The position numbers were made by a program, and so were the translations under genes. This document shows positions 27,206 to 34,850 of a DNA stretch of 34,995 bases, one piece after another. Origin of the DNA: Candidatus Helicobacter avistercoris (GTDB lineage Bacteria > Campylobacterota > Campylobacteria > Campylobacterales > Helicobacteraceae); contig DXDJ01000024.1 in assembly GCA_019115525.1 (NCBI GenBank), positions 1 to 34,995 of the forward strand. Reading direction: 5' to 3'. Below the pieces are notes generated by a model. That model saw only the letters and a program-made list of their open reading frames with translations, searched no databases and was not told the origin of the DNA. Position 1 is the first letter of the stretch. Each line of letters begins with the position of its first letter.

Positions 27206-27640
27206 TTATCCTTTAATCCCACTACTTCCAAATCCCCCCTCCCCTCTTTGCGTATCCGAGAGACTCTCAACTTCTACAAACCCCACTTGTTCAACCTTTG
27301 CAATCACACCCTGGGCGATCCTATCCCCCTCTTCAATCTCAAAATCCACTTTTGAATGATTGATCAAAATCACACAAACCTCTCCGCGATAATCGCTATC
27401 AATCGTGCCAGGGGAGTTTAACACACTGATTCCATTCTTGAGTGCAAGCCCGCTTCTTGGACGCACTTGAAGCTCATAGCCATTTTCTATTTCAAACGCA
27501 AGTCCAGTCTTGATAAGCTCCCACTCTCCTGCTTTGATGATCTTTTTTTCAATAGAACAAAAATCAAATCCAGCACTTCCTATGCTCTGATATGCAGGGA
27601 TTTTTGCACTCTCACAGAGTTTTTTGATCTTAACTTGCAT
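27206..27640 (-). CDS. dut: dUTP diphosphatase
   Basis: Dut splits dUTP to dUMP and pyrophosphate, keeping uracil out of DNA. The 144-residue trimeric-type protein shows motif 1 (GSAGFDF), motif 2 (RPRSGLALKNGI), motif 3 (LNSPGTIDSDYRGE) with the catalytic Asp, and motif 5 (RGEGGFGSSG). A longer frame begins at 27673, but MQVKIKKL at 27640 matches the family and has GGAGAG upstream. The ATG overlaps the greA stop as TAATG. Confidence 0.95.
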   Translation of the reverse strand: MQVKIKKLCESAKIPAYQSIGSAGFDFCSIEKKIIKAGEWELIKTGLAFEIENGYELQVRPRSGLALKNGISVLNSPGTIDSDYRGEVCVILINHSKVDFEIEEGDRIAQGVIAKVEQVGFVEVESLSDTQRGEGGFGSSGIKG

Positions 27641-28134
27641 TACTTCTCTCCAAACATAATAGGCTTGTAGCATACTTCTAAGATCTCAAACTCGCTCTCT
27701 CCATTTGGCAAGCGGATCGTAACTTCATCGCCCTCAGTTTTGCCCAATAGACTTTTTGCAATCGGAGAGCCAAAAGAAATAAGCCCCCTGCTAGGATCGC
27801 TCTCAATCCCTCCAACAATAGTGTATGTCGTTTCTTTATCTGTATCAAGATTCAAAATCTTAACCGTGCTCCCAAAGCTAACTTTATCATGAGCCAGCTT
27901 ACTTGGATCAATCACTTGAGCGTTAAGCAACATCTCTCCTAGCTCTGCAATCCTTGCTTCAATGAAAAGTTGTTTATCTTTTGCAGCGTGGTATTCTGCA
28001 TTCTCTTTTAAATCCCCATAAGAGCGAGCAATATCAATCTCTTTTACAATATTTGGACGCTCGACTTCTTTGAGATTTTTTAGCTCATCGCACAACACTT
28101 GATAACCATAAGCTGTCATTGGTTCTTTATTCAT
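27640..28134 (-). CDS. greA: Transcription elongation factor GreA
   Basis: GreA enters the RNA polymerase channel and triggers cleavage of backtracked RNA. The 164-residue protein has the N-terminal coiled coil ([34 protein letters not shown] with the acidic tip) and the C-terminal FKBP-like domain ([29 protein letters not shown]). It is the first gene of a 12-gene run and is translationally linked to dut. Confidence 0.96.
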   Translation of the reverse strand: MNKEPMTAYGYQVLCDELKNLKEVERPNIVKEIDIARSYGDLKENAEYHAAKDKQLFIEARIAELGEMLLNAQVIDPSKLAHDKVSFGSTVKILNLDTDKETTYTIVGGIESDPSRGLISFGSPIAKSLLGKTEGDEVTIRLPNGESEFEILEVCYKPIMFGEK

Positions 28135-28160
28135 TTTTACCCTTTAAAAAATTTAAACAA

Positions 28161-28166
28161 ATCATA
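28161..28166 (-). promoter_or_regulatory. Possible extended -10 promoter of the greA run
   Basis: The minus strand reads TTGATATGATT in the 41-base lpxB-greA gap. TATGAT at 28161-28166 with an upstream TG fits the extended -10 type common in Helicobacter. The start would fall near 28154, about 20 bases before greA. Confidence 0.42.
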
Positions 28167-28175
28167 TCAAAAAAC

Positions 28176-29213
28176 TTACTCTAAAATCTTTTGAGCAAGT
28201 CTTTTAGAACTTCCAAAAGCAAGATATTTTCTTAATTGTTCAATTTTATAAAAAAATTCCTCACTTTTCATCCCATAGTATGCACGCAATAGATTGGCCT
28301 TAGTGCATTCATCTTGCAAAAGCTCTTGGTGAATCTCGCCTTGTGCAAAATGCCCATAAAGGATATTTGCAAGTCCAATGTGCCTGAGCTTAACAAACAT
28401 ACTTGCAATCCAAAAATCCAATCTTTTTGCCTGATACCCCAGCACAAAAGGAGTGCCAATCAAAGCAGATTGTAAAGTCGCCGTCCCACTGCAAATGAAA
28501 GCAAATTTCGCCTCATAGAGTGCAAAATTTGCATCATGAGAGATTTCAAATTCTTCCAAATAATCCCCATAATACTCCTTCATCCGCTTTTCATCAAAAT
28601 GAGGTGGGATGACAAGCACACGACGCTCTTTTTCAAACTCTTTTGCAACAGAAGAGAAAATAGGTAACATTCTCTCAATCTCTTGCTTTCTACTCCCTGG
28701 CATAAAAACGATACTCCCCTCTTCGCTTAGCTCGGTTTTGAAATGTGGGATTTCATCAAGCAAAGGATGACCGATGTATTCTGCCTTGCCTTTATACATT
28801 CCAATCTCAAAAGGCAAGATTCCATAAAGTTTGTCACAATATCGCTTAAGAGTTTTTACCCTCCAAGGCTTCCATGCCCAAACTTGAGGGAGGATGTAGT
28901 AGATGATTTCTTTTTGGGGGTATTTTTTTTTGATTGCTTTAGCAAGTGGAAGATTAAAACTTGATGAATCAAGCAAAAGCACTTTGTGAGTATTTTGGGC
29001 TTTGAGTGTCATCTCTTTGAGAACTTTTCTAAAAAAAGAAATTTTTTTGAAAATATCAACAAAACCCATTACAGAAAAATCTTTAGGTGTATAAAACCCC
29101 TTATGATCTTCTAACTCAAAAATTCCTTCAAACTCCACATCCCCAAGATGTTTTCTAAGTTCGGCAAGATGGAGATTAGAGCTTGTTTCTAAAGCACTTA
29201 CTAAGATTTTCAC
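28176..29213 (-). CDS. lpxB: Lipid-A-disaccharide synthase
   Basis: LpxB joins UDP-2,3-diacylglucosamine and lipid X to make the lipid A disaccharide at the inner membrane. The 345-residue protein has family segments YYILPQVWAWKPWRVKTLKRYCDKLYGILPFE, VFMPGSRKQEIERMLP and FICSGTATLQSALIGTPFVLGY. It starts with GTG, with GGGAGG 6 bases upstream. It is 41 bases upstream of greA and could read into the same transcript. It is divergent from ispG. Confidence 0.94.
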   Translation of the reverse strand: MKILVSALETSSNLHLAELRKHLGDVEFEGIFELEDHKGFYTPKDFSVMGFVDIFKKISFFRKVLKEMTLKAQNTHKVLLLDSSSFNLPLAKAIKKKYPQKEIIYYILPQVWAWKPWRVKTLKRYCDKLYGILPFEIGMYKGKAEYIGHPLLDEIPHFKTELSEEGSIVFMPGSRKQEIERMLPIFSSVAKEFEKERRVLVIPPHFDEKRMKEYYGDYLEEFEISHDANFALYEAKFAFICSGTATLQSALIGTPFVLGYQAKRLDFWIASMFVKLRHIGLANILYGHFAQGEIHQELLQDECTKANLLRAYYGMKSEEFFYKIEQLRKYLAFGSSKRLAQKILE

Positions 29214-29245
29214 CTAAAGCCTCCCAGTGCAAATGTAAAACCAAA

Positions 29246-29251
29246 ATTCTA
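29246..29251 (-). promoter_or_regulatory. Possible -10 box of lpxB
   Basis: TAGAAT on the minus strand at 29246-29251 would start transcription near 29239, about 26 bases before the lpxB GTG. It lies in the 97-base divergent gap shared with ispG; no clear -35 box is seen. Confidence 0.35.
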
Positions 29252-29274
29252 CCGATTTTCAAAGTGCAATGTGT

Positions 29275-29280
29275 TAAAAT
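29275..29280 (+). promoter_or_regulatory. Possible -10 box of ispG
   Basis: TGTTAAAAT has TAAAAT at 29275-29280 with an upstream TG. The start would fall near 29287, about 24 bases before the ispG ATG. The match is moderate. Confidence 0.38.
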
Positions 29281-29310
29281 CGCCAAAATCTCTAAACCCT
29301 TGGTGTAAAA

Positions 29311-30384
29311 ATGGAAAAATTAAGACGAAAAACAAAAGTAATTTATGTCGGAAATGTCCCTATTGGAGGAGATCATCCAATCTCAATCCAAAGTATGACT
29401 TTCTCAAAAACCTACGATACAAAAGCCACATTAGAGCAAATCAATCGCTTAGCACTTGTAGGATGTGATATTGTGCGAGTTGCAGTGAGCGACGAGAAAG
29501 ACGCTCACGCCCTCAAAGAGCTAAAATCCCTCTCCCCTCTTCCCATAGTCGCAGATATTCACTTCCGCTACAAGCTCGCACTTATCGCCTCAGAGAGTGT
29601 AGATGCAATCAGAATAAATCCTGGAAATATCGGAAGCAAAGATAGAATCAAAGCCGTAGTAGAGGCTTGCAAGCAAAGAGGGATTCCTATCCGTATTGGG
29701 GTAAATGGCGGAAGCTTGGAGAAAGAGTTTGAAGAAAAATACGGAGCAACACCCCAAGGAATGGTGCAATCCGCCCTCTACAATATCAAACTTTTAGAAG
29801 ATTTTGACTTCACAGATATCAAAGTCTCTCTCAAAGCCAGTGATGTTGTGCGAACCATAGAAGCTTATAGACTTCTAGATCAAAGTGGAGTGCCATATCC
29901 CTTCCATCTAGGCGTAACTGAAGCAGGGACACTCCCTCACTCCATGATCAAAAGCTCTATGGCACTGGGAAATCTCCTGCTTGATGGGATTGGGGATACA
30001 ATGAGAGTTTCAATCACTGGAGAGCTAGAAGAAGAAGTCAATGTCGCACGCAACATCTTGCGATATAGCGGAAGGCTAAAAGAAGGTGTGAGCATCGTTT
30101 CTTGTCCAACTTGCGGAAGAATTGAAGCAGATCTAGTAAGTATGGTCAAAGAAGTAGAAAAACGCCTCAAACACATCAAAACTCCTATGCAAGTGAGCGT
30201 AATGGGCTGTGCAGTCAATGCTCTAGGAGAGGCAAAGCACGCAGATATTGCTATTGCCTTTGGCAATCACGATGGATTGATTATCAAGCAAGGCAAGATT
30301 CTAGGAAAATTCAAAGAAGATAAGCTCCTAGAAACTTTTGTCTCAGAAGTTCAAGCCCTAGCAGATCAAATGGAGAGAGAATAA
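29311..30384 (+). CDS. ispG: (E)-4-hydroxy-3-methylbut-2-enyl-diphosphate synthase
   Basis: IspG (GcpE) is the [4Fe-4S] enzyme of the MEP isoprenoid pathway that makes HMBPP from MEcPP. The 357-residue protein has a TIM-barrel N-terminus ([40 protein letters not shown]) and the cluster-binding C-terminus with Cys265 and Cys268 (SCPTCGR), Cys300 ([10 protein letters not shown]) and the ligand Glu307. Its stop overlaps the proA start as TAATG. Confidence 0.96.
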   Translation: MEKLRRKTKVIYVGNVPIGGDHPISIQSMTFSKTYDTKATLEQINRLALVGCDIVRVAVSDEKDAHALKELKSLSPLPIVADIHFRYKLALIASESVDAIRINPGNIGSKDRIKAVVEACKQRGIPIRIGVNGGSLEKEFEEKYGATPQGMVQSALYNIKLLEDFDFTDIKVSLKASDVVRTIEAYRLLDQSGVPYPFHLGVTEAGTLPHSMIKSSMALGNLLLDGIGDTMRVSITGELEEEVNVARNILRYSGRLKEGVSIVSCPTCGRIEADLVSMVKEVEKRLKHIKTPMQVSVMGCAVNALGEAKHADIAIAFGNHDGLIIKQGKILGKFKEDKLLETFVSEVQALADQMERE

Positions 30385-31613
30385 TGGATTTTAAAGCAAT
30401 CAAACTTGCCCAATACACCCTAGCCCAGACATCCCACGCCCTCAAAGTCCAAGTCCTCAATGCAATGGCTAAAAATCTTTTAGCTCATAGTGCAAAGATA
30501 CTTCAAGCCAATGCTATCGATCTTGCTAATGCGACACATCTAAACTCCGCAATGAGAGAGCGACTAGCTCTGAGTGAAAGCAAAATAGAAGCTATGGCAA
30601 AGAGCATAAAAGAGATCGCCTCACTTCCCAATCCCTTAGGGCAAACACTTAAAGGTTGGCAAACTGAAAGTGGGCTAGATATCCAAAAAGTTAGTGTGCC
30701 CATAGGAGTAATAGGGATCATCTACGAATCTCGCCCCAATGTAACAAGTGATAGTGCAAGTCTGTGTTTTAAGAGTGGAAATGTTTGTATCCTCAAAGGG
30801 GGTAAAGAAGCCAAAGAGAGCAACACCCTCATTGCTAAGATTTTGCAAAATACCCTAGAGGATTTCTCACTTCCCAAAGAATACATTAGCACGCTTGAAG
30901 ACTATTCAAGAGAGGGGGTGCTTGAGTTTATCAAACAAGATCAATACATCGATCTTCTTATCCCCAGAGGGGGTGAGGGACTGATCTCTTTTGTAAGTCA
31001 AAATGCCACAATCCCAGTGCTCAAACACGACAAAGGCGTATGTCATCTCTATATCCATAAAGATAGCAAAATACAAGAAGCCATAAAAATAGTCATCAAT
31101 GCCAAAACCCAACGCCCCTCTACTTGCAACTCGATTGAAACTTTGCTTATCCATCAAGAGATTGCTCCAAGCCTTTTGCCCCCACTTTATCTTGCCCTCA
31201 AAGAAAAGGGGGTAGAGCTTAAGGTAAGTGCTGAAGTTCAAGACTTCATCCCTGAGAAACTACTAAATCTGCAAGAAGAGGATTTTCACAAAGAATATGG
31301 AGAAAAAATCCTAAACATCACGCTTGTCAAAGACTTACAAACCGCTGTTGATCACATCAATACCTATGGCTCCAAACACTCAGAATCTATCCTCACGCAA
31401 GATATTTCTAGTGCTGAGAAATTTCTAAATGAAGTAGATGCCTCTTGTGTATATCTCAATGCTTCTACTCGCCTTAGTGATGGAGGAGAGTTTGGGTTTG
31501 GGGCGGAGATTGGGATCTCTACAAACAAACTTCATGCCAGAGGGCCAGTGGGACTTGAGGGGCTTGTAACTTACAAATACAAGATTTATGGAGATTGGCA
31601 AGTTAGGGGATAG
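30384..31613 (+). CDS. proA: Gamma-glutamyl phosphate reductase
   Basis: ProA reduces gamma-glutamyl phosphate with NADPH to glutamate semialdehyde in proline synthesis. The 409-residue aldehyde-dehydrogenase-fold protein has the catalytic Cys248 in QRPSTCNSIETLL, plus PIGVIGIIYESRPNVTSD, LKGGKEAKESN and NASTRLSDGGEFGFGAEIGIST. It is coupled to ispG by a one-base overlap. No proB is seen next to it. Confidence 0.96.
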   Translation: MDFKAIKLAQYTLAQTSHALKVQVLNAMAKNLLAHSAKILQANAIDLANATHLNSAMRERLALSESKIEAMAKSIKEIASLPNPLGQTLKGWQTESGLDIQKVSVPIGVIGIIYESRPNVTSDSASLCFKSGNVCILKGGKEAKESNTLIAKILQNTLEDFSLPKEYISTLEDYSREGVLEFIKQDQYIDLLIPRGGEGLISFVSQNATIPVLKHDKGVCHLYIHKDSKIQEAIKIVINAKTQRPSTCNSIETLLIHQEIAPSLLPPLYLALKEKGVELKVSAEVQDFIPEKLLNLQEEDFHKEYGEKILNITLVKDLQTAVDHINTYGSKHSESILTQDISSAEKFLNEVDASCVYLNASTRLSDGGEFGFGAEIGISTNKLHARGPVGLEGLVTYKYKIYGDWQVRG

Positions 31614-31614
31614 A

Positions 31615-33051
31615 GTGGAAAAAATTGAGCTTAAAGAAACTCAAGCAGTTGAGTTCAAACAATCTTGGAGGGATGAATGGCTTAAGTCATTGAGTGCTTT
31701 TTGCAATACACAAGGAGGGATTCTTTATGTAGGGGTTGATGATCATGGAGAGATCATTGGAATTAAAAACTCCAAAAAACTTCTTGAAGATATTCCCAAT
31801 AAGCTCAAAGAAATCTTGGGGATTACTGCTTCAATTACCCTTCACACGCATCAAGAAAATGAATATCTAATGATTCAAGTTGAAAAATATCCATATCCTA
31901 TTAGCTACAAAGGCTCATATTATCAAAGGAGCGGGAGTGTAACACAAGAACTCAAAGGAGCTAGTCTAGATCACTTTCTTTTAACTCGTCAAGGAAGAAG
32001 ATGGGATGGACTTCCTTTGCCACTCTTTGGTGAAGAAGATATCGATCCTCTTGCACTCCGTCTATTTTCGCAAAAGGCTCAGAGTAAAAAGCGGATTGAT
32101 GAAGATTTTCTCCATGCAGATGTAAATACTCTAATCCAAAAACTTCACCTCAAGGAAGGGGAGTATTATAAAATTGCAACAGCGCTGCTTTTTGGTCACA
32201 ATCCTCAAAATTATGTTATAGGCAGTTGTATTAAAATCGGTTATTTTGCCTCAAATACAGATCTGCTCTATCAAGATGTTATAGAGGGCAATCTTTTTTC
32301 TCAAGTAGATAAAACCATAGAACTTGTTTTTAGCAAATATCTCAAAGCATGGATAAGCTATGAGGGGATTCAAAGAGTTGAAACTTTTCCACTCTCACAA
32401 ATTGCTTTTAGAGAAGCACTAATCAACGCCGTTGTTCATAAGGATTATGCAAGAGGAAGTGCGATACAAATTAGTATTTATGAAGATAAATTACTCTTAT
32501 GGAATGCTGGAGATTTGCCACTTCATTGGGATATTCAAACCCTTCTCTCCAAACATTCCTCCGAACCCCATAATCCAAGTATCGCATACCCTTTCTTTTT
32601 GGCAGGTTACATTGAATCTTGGGGGAGAGGAATTGAAAAAATTATTGAAGAATCAAAACATTACAATGGAATCATCCCCACTTTCAAAATCCAAAATGGA
32701 TTTTGGATTGAATTTGCATTTCCAAAAAATACAAAAAGAAAAATAGGTAATAAGTTGGGTAATAAGTTGGGTAATAAGTTGGGTAATAAGTTGGGTAATC
32801 AACCCTCAAAAAACTCCACAAACAAGGAAGATAACAAAGATATCAACACCCTCACCTCCAACCAAAAAACAATCCTTAGACTTTTGGAAAAAAACCCTAC
32901 ATACTCTACTGCCAAAATCGCAGATAAACTTCAAATCACACAAACAGCCATAGAAAAAAATATCAAAATCCTCAAAACTCTAGGATTGCTTGAACGCATT
33001 GGCACTCCTAGAAAAGGATATTGGCAAGTCAAAAAATATGCCAAACCTTGA
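31615..33051 (+). CDS. AlbA_2/GHKL-type ATP-binding regulator (COG2865)
   Basis: This 478-residue protein has an N-terminal AlbA_2 (Schlafen-like) domain (ETQAVEFKQSW, LSAFCNTQGGILYVGVDDHGEIIGI), a GHKL-type ATPase-like segment (FREALINAVVHKDYARG, DKLLLWNAGDLP, ESWGRGIEKII), four GNKL repeats at residues 378-393, and a C-terminal winged helix (KNPTYSTAKIADKLQITQTAIEKNI). Such proteins are putative transcription regulators of unknown target. I chose the GTG at 31615 because AGGGG is 6 bases upstream and the proA stop is just before it. An ATG at 31588 inside proA is also open but has no ribosome-binding site. Confidence 0.82.
   Translation: MEKIELKETQAVEFKQSWRDEWLKSLSAFCNTQGGILYVGVDDHGEIIGIKNSKKLLEDIPNKLKEILGITASITLHTHQENEYLMIQVEKYPYPISYKGSYYQRSGSVTQELKGASLDHFLLTRQGRRWDGLPLPLFGEEDIDPLALRLFSQKAQSKKRIDEDFLHADVNTLIQKLHLKEGEYYKIATALLFGHNPQNYVIGSCIKIGYFASNTDLLYQDVIEGNLFSQVDKTIELVFSKYLKAWISYEGIQRVETFPLSQIAFREALINAVVHKDYARGSAIQISIYEDKLLLWNAGDLPLHWDIQTLLSKHSSEPHNPSIAYPFFLAGYIESWGRGIEKIIEESKHYNGIIPTFKIQNGFWIEFAFPKNTKRKIGNKLGNKLGNKLGNKLGNQPSKNSTNKEDNKDINTLTSNQKTILRLLEKNPTYSTAKIADKLQITQTAIEKNIKILKTLGLLERIGTPRKGYWQVKKYAKP
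32746..32799 (+). repeat. 12-bp in-frame tandem repeat, four copies plus half a copy
   Basis: GGTAATAAGTTG occurs four times without a change at 32746-32793, then GGTAAT begins a fifth copy. Each unit encodes Gly-Asn-Lys-Leu in the regulator gene. Because 12 is a multiple of 3, copy-number changes would lengthen or shorten a linker between the ATPase-like domain and the winged helix without breaking the frame. Confidence 0.95.
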
Positions 33052-33088
33052 TCTGCTCCTGCTAAATCTCTTTGAAAAATATCTATTT

Positions 33089-33355
33089 TTACTCCTTATA
33101 TTTTGATTTTTGTAGATAAAGAAAAATTAAAAATGCCAAAGAAAGGGCAATGATTTCAAAAGTCAAGATTGAAGATACTCCAAAATGACGAATACAAAAA
33201 CCACCAAAATTATCTCGCAAATGCACCAAGTCCAAAATTGACAAAAATAAATAGAAAAAAGTATCAAAGGTTATGAACTGCGCTTCTCCCTTTCTTTGGA
33301 TTAGGAGTGAAAATGCCTTTGGCGGAGTGCCTTCTACTCTAAAGGTTGCTCTACG
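33089..33355 (-). pseudogene. 88-codon stop-free frame with two hydrophobic segments, possible gene remnant
   Basis: Reading on after the original cupin stop, the same minus-strand frame stays open for 88 codons without an ATG. It encodes VEGTPPKAFSLLIQRKGEAQ, then two hydrophobic stretches (ITFDTFFYLFLSILDL and SSILTFEIIALSLAFLIFLYL) and a basic tail (QKSKYKE). TTG and GTG codons occur inside, but no good ribosome-binding site is seen. It may be the tail of a lost membrane-protein gene. T-rich strands often look hydrophobic by chance, so this is weak. The rest of 33052-33366 holds nothing else I can support. Confidence 0.3.
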
Positions 33356-33693
33356 CTAAATTTCTGTTAGGGTGATATGCACCCCTCCCTTTTCTGTGCT
33401 TCCATGCCAATGCTTAAGATTGGGAGGACACGAGATAATGTAAGGATTCTTGTCTCTTCTCCCTCTGTTTGAGTGATGATTTCACCCTCCAAAACAATCA
33501 AAGTCTGCCCTGCGGGGTGAGAATGCCATGCCGTTTTTGCAAAAGGCTTAAATCTCACAAGCCCTCCTCCCATAGCTCTCCAAGAATTATCTTCAAACAT
33601 TAAAGTCACCTTCACTCCTCCGCTAAACATCTCGTCAAAACCATCAGAGACCTTTTGCTCCTGAAGTGTAGTGTATTGCTGAATTTTTTGCAC
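33356..33693 (-). pseudogene. Cupin-domain gene broken by a frameshift
   Basis: From a GTG at 33693 (AGGAG 5 bases upstream) the frame encodes a small cupin like those labelled mandelonitrile-lyase-like: MFSGGVKVTLMF, then cupin motif 1 FKPFAKTAWHSHPAGQTLIVLEGE. After GEETRILT (near 33440) it turns into LSRVLPILSIGM and stops at 33367. In the frame shifted by -1, the sequence continues as IISCPPNLKHWHGSTEKGG and VHITLTEI, stopping at 33356, which is exactly the expected cupin motif 2 and C-terminus. About three residues around the expected Gly-Asp are also missing, pointing to a small deletion. The truncated product lacks the second metal-binding motif. Confidence 0.82.
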
Positions 33694-33720
33694 TTCTTCT
33701 CCTGTCGATAAATTTGAGAC

Positions 33721-33751
33721 ATTATAAAACCTGAGAGCTACTCTAAGTCAA
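33721..33751 (-). promoter_or_regulatory. Probable promoter of the cupin gene
   Basis: The minus strand has TTGACT (33746-33751), 19 bases, and TATAAT (33721-33726). The spacing is 2 bases longer than ideal. The start would fall near 33714, about 21 bases before the GTG. So the broken gene may still be transcribed. Confidence 0.55.
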
Positions 33752-33851
33752 GAGCAAAAAAGTAAAAAATCCAAAGAATCAAGAGAATGATTTTTGCTTG
33801 TATTCTCTTATCGCTCCAGAAGCTCTGTGTTGATGGAGTGTGTATGAAAAG

Positions 33852-33867
33852 TGGAATTATATTTGCT
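33852..33867 (+). promoter_or_regulatory. Sigma-54 (RpoN) promoter of the flgBC-fliE operon
   Basis: TGGAATTATATTTGCT has GG at 33853-33854 and GC at 33865-33866, exactly 10 bases apart, with TTGCT matching the -12 element. The start would be near 33878, about 22 bases before flgB. Rod genes are in the RpoN class in Helicobacter. Apart from this site and the cupin promoter, the stretch 33752-33851 has an 8-bp inverted repeat (33781-33788 with 33802-33809) of unknown role. Confidence 0.82.
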
Positions 33868-33900
33868 TGAATATTTTCAATACCATCTTTAGGAGAGGAA

Positions 33901-34332
33901 ATGTCATTTATCGAGGTTTCACCGGTTTATAAATACGCTCACAAAGCTCTTGATTATCGCTCAATGCGACAAGATCTTATCTCAGGGAATATCGCAAATG
34001 TTGATACCCCATTTTATAAACCTCGTGATATCGACTTTGAATCCTACCTCTCAGAAGCAATGGATGAGGAGTTTGGAAGAAGCAGAAATATGGAGCTTCA
34101 AATGGCACAAACCAGTTCCAAACATCTCTCCCCTCTTGAGCAAAAACGCCAAGGTGGAACAATATTTTTTAGAGATGGACATATGGCAAGAAATGACGGA
34201 AATAGTGTCGATCTTGATGTAGAAACAAGCGAAATGGGAAAAAACAGCGTTATGTATCAAGCCCTTGTCGCCTCACTCAAAAAGCACAAAGGGATTTTTG
34301 CCTACGCTTTAGAATCAAGTAAAAATATATAA
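33901..34332 (+). CDS. flgB: Flagellar basal-body rod protein FlgB
   Basis: FlgB forms part of the proximal rod of the flagellar basal body. The 143-residue protein has the family N-terminus (YKYAHKALDYRSMRQDLISGNIANVDTPFYKPRDIDFE) and the C-terminal helix (VDLDVETSEMGKNSVMYQALVASLKKH). AGGAG stands before the ATG. It is the first gene behind the sigma-54 promoter and lies 10 bases upstream of flgC. Confidence 0.95.
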   Translation: MSFIEVSPVYKYAHKALDYRSMRQDLISGNIANVDTPFYKPRDIDFESYLSEAMDEEFGRSRNMELQMAQTSSKHLSPLEQKRQGGTIFFRDGHMARNDGNSVDLDVETSEMGKNSVMYQALVASLKKHKGIFAYALESSKNI

Positions 34333-34342
34333 GGAATAACAA

Positions 34343-34837
34343 ATGGCTTTTTTATCTAGTTTTGATATTAGTGGATATGGACTTTCAGCACAAAGAGTGC
34401 GTGTCAATACGATCTCTTCAAATATTGCAAACGCTAATACAACACGCACCGATGAGGGTGGGCCTTATAGAAGAAAAGAAGTAATCTTCAAAGCAATCAA
34501 TTTTGACAAAAAGCTCAATGCCAAACTCGCAGAGAGCGAGAATTTTCATAAATATGAAGATCCGCTTGATGAAGGAGCAAAGGGAGAGAAAGCCATCCCC
34601 TCTCTTACAAGTGTAGTGATTGATAAGATTGTGCGAGATGACAAAAATTTCAAGCTCAAATACGATCCAAGCCATCCAGATGCTGATGCCAATGGCTATG
34701 TTGCCTACCCCAATGTCAATCCAGTCGTAGAGATGGCAGATCTCATCGAGGCAACAAGAGCTTATCAAGCCAATGTGTCAGCGTTCCAAAGTGCCAAAAA
34801 TATGGCAAGCAATGCAATCACAATGTTTCAAGCATAA
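34343..34837 (+). CDS. flgC: Flagellar basal-body rod protein FlgC
   Basis: FlgC is a second proximal rod protein. The 164-residue product starts MAFLSSFDISGYGLSAQRVRVNTISSNIANANTTRT, the usual rod-protein N-terminal helix, followed by GGPYRRKEVIF. It ends with the conserved NVNPVVEMADLIEATRAYQANVSAFQSAKNM. AAGGA is 7 bases before the ATG. It lies between flgB and fliE, the standard order. Confidence 0.96.
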   Translation: MAFLSSFDISGYGLSAQRVRVNTISSNIANANTTRTDEGGPYRRKEVIFKAINFDKKLNAKLAESENFHKYEDPLDEGAKGEKAIPSLTSVVIDKIVRDDKNFKLKYDPSHPDADANGYVAYPNVNPVVEMADLIEATRAYQANVSAFQSAKNMASNAITMFQA

Positions 34838-34850
34838 GAGGAGATAGAAA

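Noticed and set aside
32746-32799. Possible CRISPR-like repeat
   Set aside because: The units are 12 bp, directly joined without spacers, and encode protein in frame.
33301-33345. Mini-frame MPLAECLLL with AGGAG on the plus strand
   Set aside because: It has only nine codons and lies in the degenerate stretch; no evidence that it is expressed.
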